Assembly: GCA_029865405.1 (NCBI GenBank)
Contig: JAOUGZ010000083.1
Location: forward strand, 1-9,002
DNA: 9,002 nt
Source: Betaproteobacteria bacterium
GTDB lineage: Bacteria > Pseudomonadota > Gammaproteobacteria > Burkholderiales > SG8-39
Direction: 5' to 3'
Shown here in pieces: positions 6,338 to 9,002 of this stretch. Position 1 is the stretch's first letter. Each line of letters begins with the position of its first letter. The position numbers and the translations under genes are program-made. Under the pieces are notes generated by a model that saw only the letters and a list, made by a program, of their open reading frames with translations, was not told the origin of the DNA and ran no database searches.

Positions 6338-7160
6338 GATCGACGCGCGCCATGCGCGCCGGCGCTTCGACCGCGCCGCGGCGACCTACCTGGGCGCGGC
6401 GCGCCTTGAAGCCGAGGTGGGCGCGAGGATGCTCGAGCGCCTGGACTACGTGCGCGTCGCGCCGGCGACGATCCTCGATGCGGGCTGCGGGCCGGCGCCG
6501 CAGGCCGCCGCGCTGGCGCGGCGCTACCCGCGCGCCGCGCTGGTGGCGCTCGATTTCTCCCTGCCGATGCTCGCGCTCGCGCGCCGCGCGCTGGGCTGGC
6601 GGGCGCGGCTGCGGGGCGCCCGCCCGCTTGCCGTCTGCGCCGCGCTCGAGCGCCTGCCGCTGGCCGCCGGCAGCGTGCAGCTCGCCTGGTCCAACATGGC
6701 GCTGCACTGGGCGGCCGATGCCCCCGCCGCGCTCGGCGAGCTCGCGCGCGTCGTGGCGCCCGAGGGCCTGCTGATGTTCAGCACCCTCGGGCCCGATACG
6801 CTGAGGGAGCTGCGCGCAGCCGCAGGCGAGGCGCGCGTGCACCGGTTTGCCGACATGCACGACCTGGGCGATGCGCTCGTCGGCGCCGGCTTCACGGCGC
6901 CGGTGATGGACATGGAGATGCTCACGCTCACGTATGCCGATGCCGCGGGCCTCGCCGCCGACCTGCGCGCGAGCGGGCAGACGCTCGCGCGGCGCGATCG
7001 CGCGCGCGGCCTCGCCGGGCGGCGCTTGCGTGCGGCGCTGGCGGCCGCAGGCACTTCTGCCTCCATCGAAGTGATCTATGGGCACGCGTGGAAGGGCGCG
7101 CCGCGCAAGGCCGCCGACGGGCGCAGCATCGTGCAGTTCGAGCGCCGTCCACTGCCGTGA
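6330..7160 (+). CDS. bioC: Malonyl-[acyl-carrier protein] O-methyltransferase BioC
   Basis: Uses S-adenosylmethionine to methylate the free carboxyl of malonyl-ACP, letting fatty acid synthase build pimeloyl-ACP methyl ester for biotin. The class I methyltransferase motif I is ILDAGCGPAPQ (48-58), with the acidic end of strand 2 at LVALDFS (71-77). Beyond the generic fold, BioC-type markers are present: an N-terminal RRFDRAAATY helix, SNMALHWAAD (121-130), MFSTLGPDTLRELR (149-162), FADMHDLGDALVGAGF (173-188) and YGHAWK near the C-terminus. The 276-residue length is normal. The start is TTG at 6330, giving MSEIDARHARRRFD, 8 nt inside the amidase gene; no other start lies close by, and coupling to amidase translation is likely. 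No other biotin genes are in the window. Assignment as BioC rather than a generic SAM methyltransferase rests on these motifs. Confidence 0.9.
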   Translation: MSEIDARHARRRFDRAAATYLGAARLEAEVGARMLERLDYVRVAPATILDAGCGPAPQAAALARRYPRAALVALDFSLPMLALARRALGWRARLRGARPLAVCAALERLPLAAGSVQLAWSNMALHWAADAPAALGELARVVAPEGLLMFSTLGPDTLRELRAAAGEARVHRFADMHDLGDALVGAGFTAPVMDMEMLTLTYADAAGLAADLRASGQTLARRDRARGLAGRRLRAALAAAGTSASIEVIYGHAWKGAPRKAADGRSIVQFERRPLP

Positions 7161-7221
7161 GCCGCCAAACTATGTTAATGTTTCGCCGCGTTTTTTCTTG
7201 CGCTACGGCGGGATCGAATCG
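7161..7221 (+). promoter_or_regulatory. 61-bp AT-richer spacer before DUF2244-cox genes; candidate promoter
   Basis: This is the largest non-coding gap in the window and clearly AT-richer than its surroundings. It holds AAACTATGTTAATGTTT (7167-7183), whose ends AAAC and GTTT form a weak dyad, with TATGTT at 7171-7176 as a -10-like hexamer. No -35 stands out at the matching distance. A run of six T at 7191-7196 has no GC hairpin before it, so it is not a convincing terminator of bioC. The position suggests the promoter of the DUF2244-coxB-coxA run, giving a leader of about 40 nt. Promoter activity is inferred. Confidence 0.45.
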
Positions 7222-7704
7222 GTGAGCACCCTGAACCTGGATTTCCCGCGGCGCGAGTTGCTGTTCTCGGCGACGGATGCGGGTTTTCGCGTAGTGCTCA
7301 AGCGCAACTGCTCCATCTCGCCGCGCGGCCTGCTCCTCGTGTTTGCGCTGCTGGCGGCGCTGGCGCTGGGCATCGCGTCGGCCTTCGCGGCGCTGGGCGC
7401 CTGGCTCATCCTGCCGTTCGCGGGGCTCGAGCTCGTGCTGCTCGGCGCGGCGTTCTGGATGACGGCGCGCCACGCGGCGGACTACGAGCGCATCGAGCGC
7501 CGCCGCGAGCGCCTCACGGTGGAAGTGAGGCAGGCGGAGCGCCTGCGCCGCTTTGATCTGGACGCGCGCCGCGCGCGCGTGCACGTGCGGGACGGGCACG
7601 TAGTGCTCGACGCGCCGCAGGTGCGACTGGAAGTCGGCCGGCATCTGGACGCCGCATCGCGCGCCGGATTCGCGGACGAACTGGGCAGAAGATTGCAGAG
7701 CTGA
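7222..7704 (+). CDS. DUF2244 two-helix membrane protein linked to cytochrome oxidase
   Basis: A 160-residue inner-membrane protein of the DUF2244 family, whose biochemical role is not established. An LKRNCSISPRG block (26-36) matches the conserved family entry to the first helix. Two membrane segments follow (about 36-56 and 61-80), then a cytosolic-looking Arg-rich region with RRERLTVEV and a C-terminal beta-rich stretch. Members often sit directly before subunit II of cytochrome c oxidase, as here, which hints at a role in oxidase assembly or function. The start is uncertain. GTG at 7222 (MSTLNLDFPRRELLF) is chosen, with GGCGGGA upstream at about 7207-7213; TTG at 7198 would add eight residues and has no Shine-Dalgarno. 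Longer starts lie inside bioC. The gap to coxB is 14 nt. Confidence 0.82.
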   Translation: MSTLNLDFPRRELLFSATDAGFRVVLKRNCSISPRGLLLVFALLAALALGIASAFAALGAWLILPFAGLELVLLGAAFWMTARHAADYERIERRRERLTVEVRQAERLRRFDLDARRARVHVRDGHVVLDAPQVRLEVGRHLDAASRAGFADELGRRLQS

Positions 7705-7718
7705 TCGGGGAAGGGGCG

Positions 7719-8849
7719 ATGATGCTGAGAAAGCTGTTTGTCGGCGCGCTGGGACTGGCGCTGTGCGGCCTGGCCGTGGCGGCGGAGTGGAACCTGCAGC
7801 CCGCGGCCTCGAAGATCGCCGCGGACATCCACTGGCTGCACGAGGCCGTGATGGTCCTGGTGGTGGTCCTGTTCGTGGGCGTGTTCGGGTTCATGTTCTG
7901 GTCGTGCTACGCGCACCGCAAGTCCGTCGGCCACAAGGCCGCGCAGTTCCACGAGAACACCACCGTCGAGGTCATCTGGACGGTGGTCCCGGCGATCATC
8001 CTGGTGCTCATCGCCTGGCCGGTCACCAAAGTCGTGATCGCGCAGAAGGACACCTCGCATCCCGAGCTGACCATCAAGGTCACCGGCATCCAGTGGAAGT
8101 GGGCCTATGACTACCTGAAAGGCGAGGGCGAGGGCATCAGCTTCGTCTCGACGCTCAGCACGCCGCGCGCGCAAATCGAGAACCGCGAAGCGAAGGGCGA
8201 GAACTACCTGCTCGAGGTCGACAACGAGCTCGTGGTGCCGGTGGGCAAGAAGGTGCGCATGCTCACCACGGCGGCCGACGTCATTCACTCCTGGTGGGTG
8301 CCGGCGTTCGGCGCCAAGCAGGACGCGATTCCGGGGTTCATCCGCGACCTGTGGTTCACCGCCGACAAGACCGGCACCTACCGCAGCCAGTGCGTGGAGC
8401 TGTGCGGCAAGGACCACGGCTTCATGCCGATCGTGGTGCGCGTGGTGTCGCCGGAGGACTACACGAAGTGGGTCGGCGCGCAGAAGCTGCGGCTCGCCAA
8501 GGCCGCCGAAGACGAAACCAAGGCCTTCACGCTCGCCGAACTGCAGACGCGCGGCGAGAAGGTGTACGCCGCCAACTGCGTCGCCTGCCACCAGGCGAAC
8601 GGCAGGGGCGTGCCGCCGGCCTTCCCGCCACTCGACGGCTCCAAGCTGGTGCTCGGGCCGAAGGACGCGCAGATCGACGTCATCCTGAACGGCGTGACGA
8701 AGAACGGCGCGCCGACGGCGATGGCCGCGTTCGGCAAGCAGCTCTCCAACGTCGAGCTCGCCGCGGTGATCACCTTTACGCGCAACAACTGGGGCAACAG
8801 CACCGGCGAGGCCGTGCAGCCCGCCGACATCAAGGCCCGGAGGAAATAG
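7719..8849 (+). CDS. coxB: Cytochrome c oxidase subunit II with fused C-terminal cytochrome c domain
   Basis: The CuA subunit of an aa3/caa3-type terminal oxidase, taking electrons from cytochrome c to the CoxA active site. The 376 residues begin with a signal peptide (about 1-22), then membrane helices at about 42-62 and 84-105. The periplasmic cupredoxin domain contains QWKWAYDY (125-132), and all CuA ligands are visible: His190, Cys225, Glu227, Cys229, His233 and Met236 (QCVELCGKDHGFM). A cytochrome c domain follows, with CVACH at 287-291 and probable axial Met335 (PTAMAAFG). This extra heme domain makes the protein longer than mitochondrial-type subunit II. Two adjacent ATGs (7719, 7722) follow GGGGAAGGGG at 7707-7716; the second gives more usual spacing, so either may be used. 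coxA follows 2 nt after the stop. Confidence 0.98.
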   Translation: MMLRKLFVGALGLALCGLAVAAEWNLQPAASKIAADIHWLHEAVMVLVVVLFVGVFGFMFWSCYAHRKSVGHKAAQFHENTTVEVIWTVVPAIILVLIAWPVTKVVIAQKDTSHPELTIKVTGIQWKWAYDYLKGEGEGISFVSTLSTPRAQIENREAKGENYLLEVDNELVVPVGKKVRMLTTAADVIHSWWVPAFGAKQDAIPGFIRDLWFTADKTGTYRSQCVELCGKDHGFMPIVVRVVSPEDYTKWVGAQKLRLAKAAEDETKAFTLAELQTRGEKVYAANCVACHQANGRGVPPAFPPLDGSKLVLGPKDAQIDVILNGVTKNGAPTAMAAFGKQLSNVELAAVITFTRNNWGNSTGEAVQPADIKARRK

Positions 8850-8851
8850 CG

Positions 8852-9002
8852 ATGAGCGCAGTCGTAGACAACCACGCCCACGATCACGGCCACGGCGACC
8901 ATCACGGTGGCTACGGCGGCCTGATGCGCTGGGTCACCACCACGAACCACAAGGACATCGGCACGATGTACCTGTGGTTCAGCTTCTTCATGTTCATGGT
9001 GG
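8852..9002 (+). CDS. coxA: Cytochrome c oxidase subunit I (N-terminal 50 codons, runs off right edge)
   Basis: The catalytic subunit carrying heme a and the heme a3-CuB site; only the N-terminus is in the window. The visible sequence has a His/Asp/Gly-rich start (HAHDHGHGDHHGG, residues 8-20), followed by the subunit I signature RWVTTTNHKDIGTMYLWFSFF (about 26-46), where TNHKDIGT is nearly invariant. The first membrane helix starts at about residue 37. The ATG at 8852 has an excellent Shine-Dalgarno, GGAGGA at 8839-8844 with a spacer of 7, located inside the end of coxB, so subunits II and I are co-transcribed. The His-rich cytosolic N-terminus is seen in other betaproteobacterial CoxA proteins. 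Confidence 0.97.
   Translation, partial: MSAVVDNHAHDHGHGDHHGGYGGLMRWVTTTNHKDIGTMYLWFSFFMFMV

Noticed and set aside
7181..7200. T6 run as a rho-independent terminator after bioC
   Set aside because: The GC bases before it have no complementary partner nearby to form a stem.
7078..7221. A longer DUF2244 N-terminus starting inside bioC
   Set aside because: The added residues are Arg/Pro/Ser-rich, cross the AT-rich spacer and do not resemble the family N-terminus.
7482..8591. A 369-codon minus-strand frame antisense to coxB
   Set aside because: Typical antisense shadow of a GC-rich membrane protein gene, rich in Asp/His/Leu/Arg without recognisable domains.
1..9002. Mobile element, CRISPR array, phage or defence island
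   Set aside because: No transposase, integrase, regularly spaced repeats or foreign base composition were seen; all genes belong to conserved housekeeping families.

Overview
The window reads as ordinary chromosomal housekeeping DNA from a GC-rich betaproteobacterium. The evidence is very high GC with strong G/C third-position bias, and protein variants of a betaproteobacterial type: BioC, DUF2244, CoxB with a fused cytochrome c, and an SH3 protein between secB and gpsA. No genus can be named from the sequence alone. Almost every base is coding. The only gaps are 24, 28 and 61 bp regulatory spacers plus a few bases between operon genes, and there is no gene-free stretch over 300 bases. No RNA genes, insertion sequences, CRISPR arrays or phage genes are visible.

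Layout from left to right. Minus strand: the N-terminal part of envC (murein hydrolase activator, running off the left edge), preceded by gpmA (2,3-bisphosphoglycerate-dependent phosphoglycerate mutase). A 24-bp divergent promoter region follows. Plus strand: a membrane-anchored rhodanese (YibN-like), grxC, secB, a secreted bacterial SH3 protein and gpsA, spaced like one tight operon. gpsA then collides with a convergent minus-strand pair, comF followed by trmL, and the two 3' ends overlap by 92 bp. A second very short divergent spacer (28 bp) separates comF from a plus-strand pair: an amidase-signature hydrolase overlapping bioC. A 61-bp AT-richer spacer precedes a small DUF2244 membrane protein, coxB (CuA subunit II with a C-terminal cytochrome c domain) and the first 50 codons of coxA.

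The gene order resembles the E. coli neighbourhood envC-gpmM / yibN-grxC-secB-gpsA-cysE-trmL, but with gpmA instead of gpmM and without cysE. The functional themes are central metabolism (gpmA), envelope and cell division (envC, SH3 protein), thiol redox (rhodanese, GrxC), protein export (SecB), phospholipid precursor synthesis (GpsA), tRNA modification (TrmL), biotin precursor synthesis (BioC) and aerobic respiration (DUF2244, CoxB, CoxA).

I did not find a convincing undescribed system. The points most worth a second look are the amidase coupled to bioC, the Arg-rich GpsA tail encoded antisense to trmL, the compact divergent promoters that imply leaderless transcripts, and a likely CTG start for envC.
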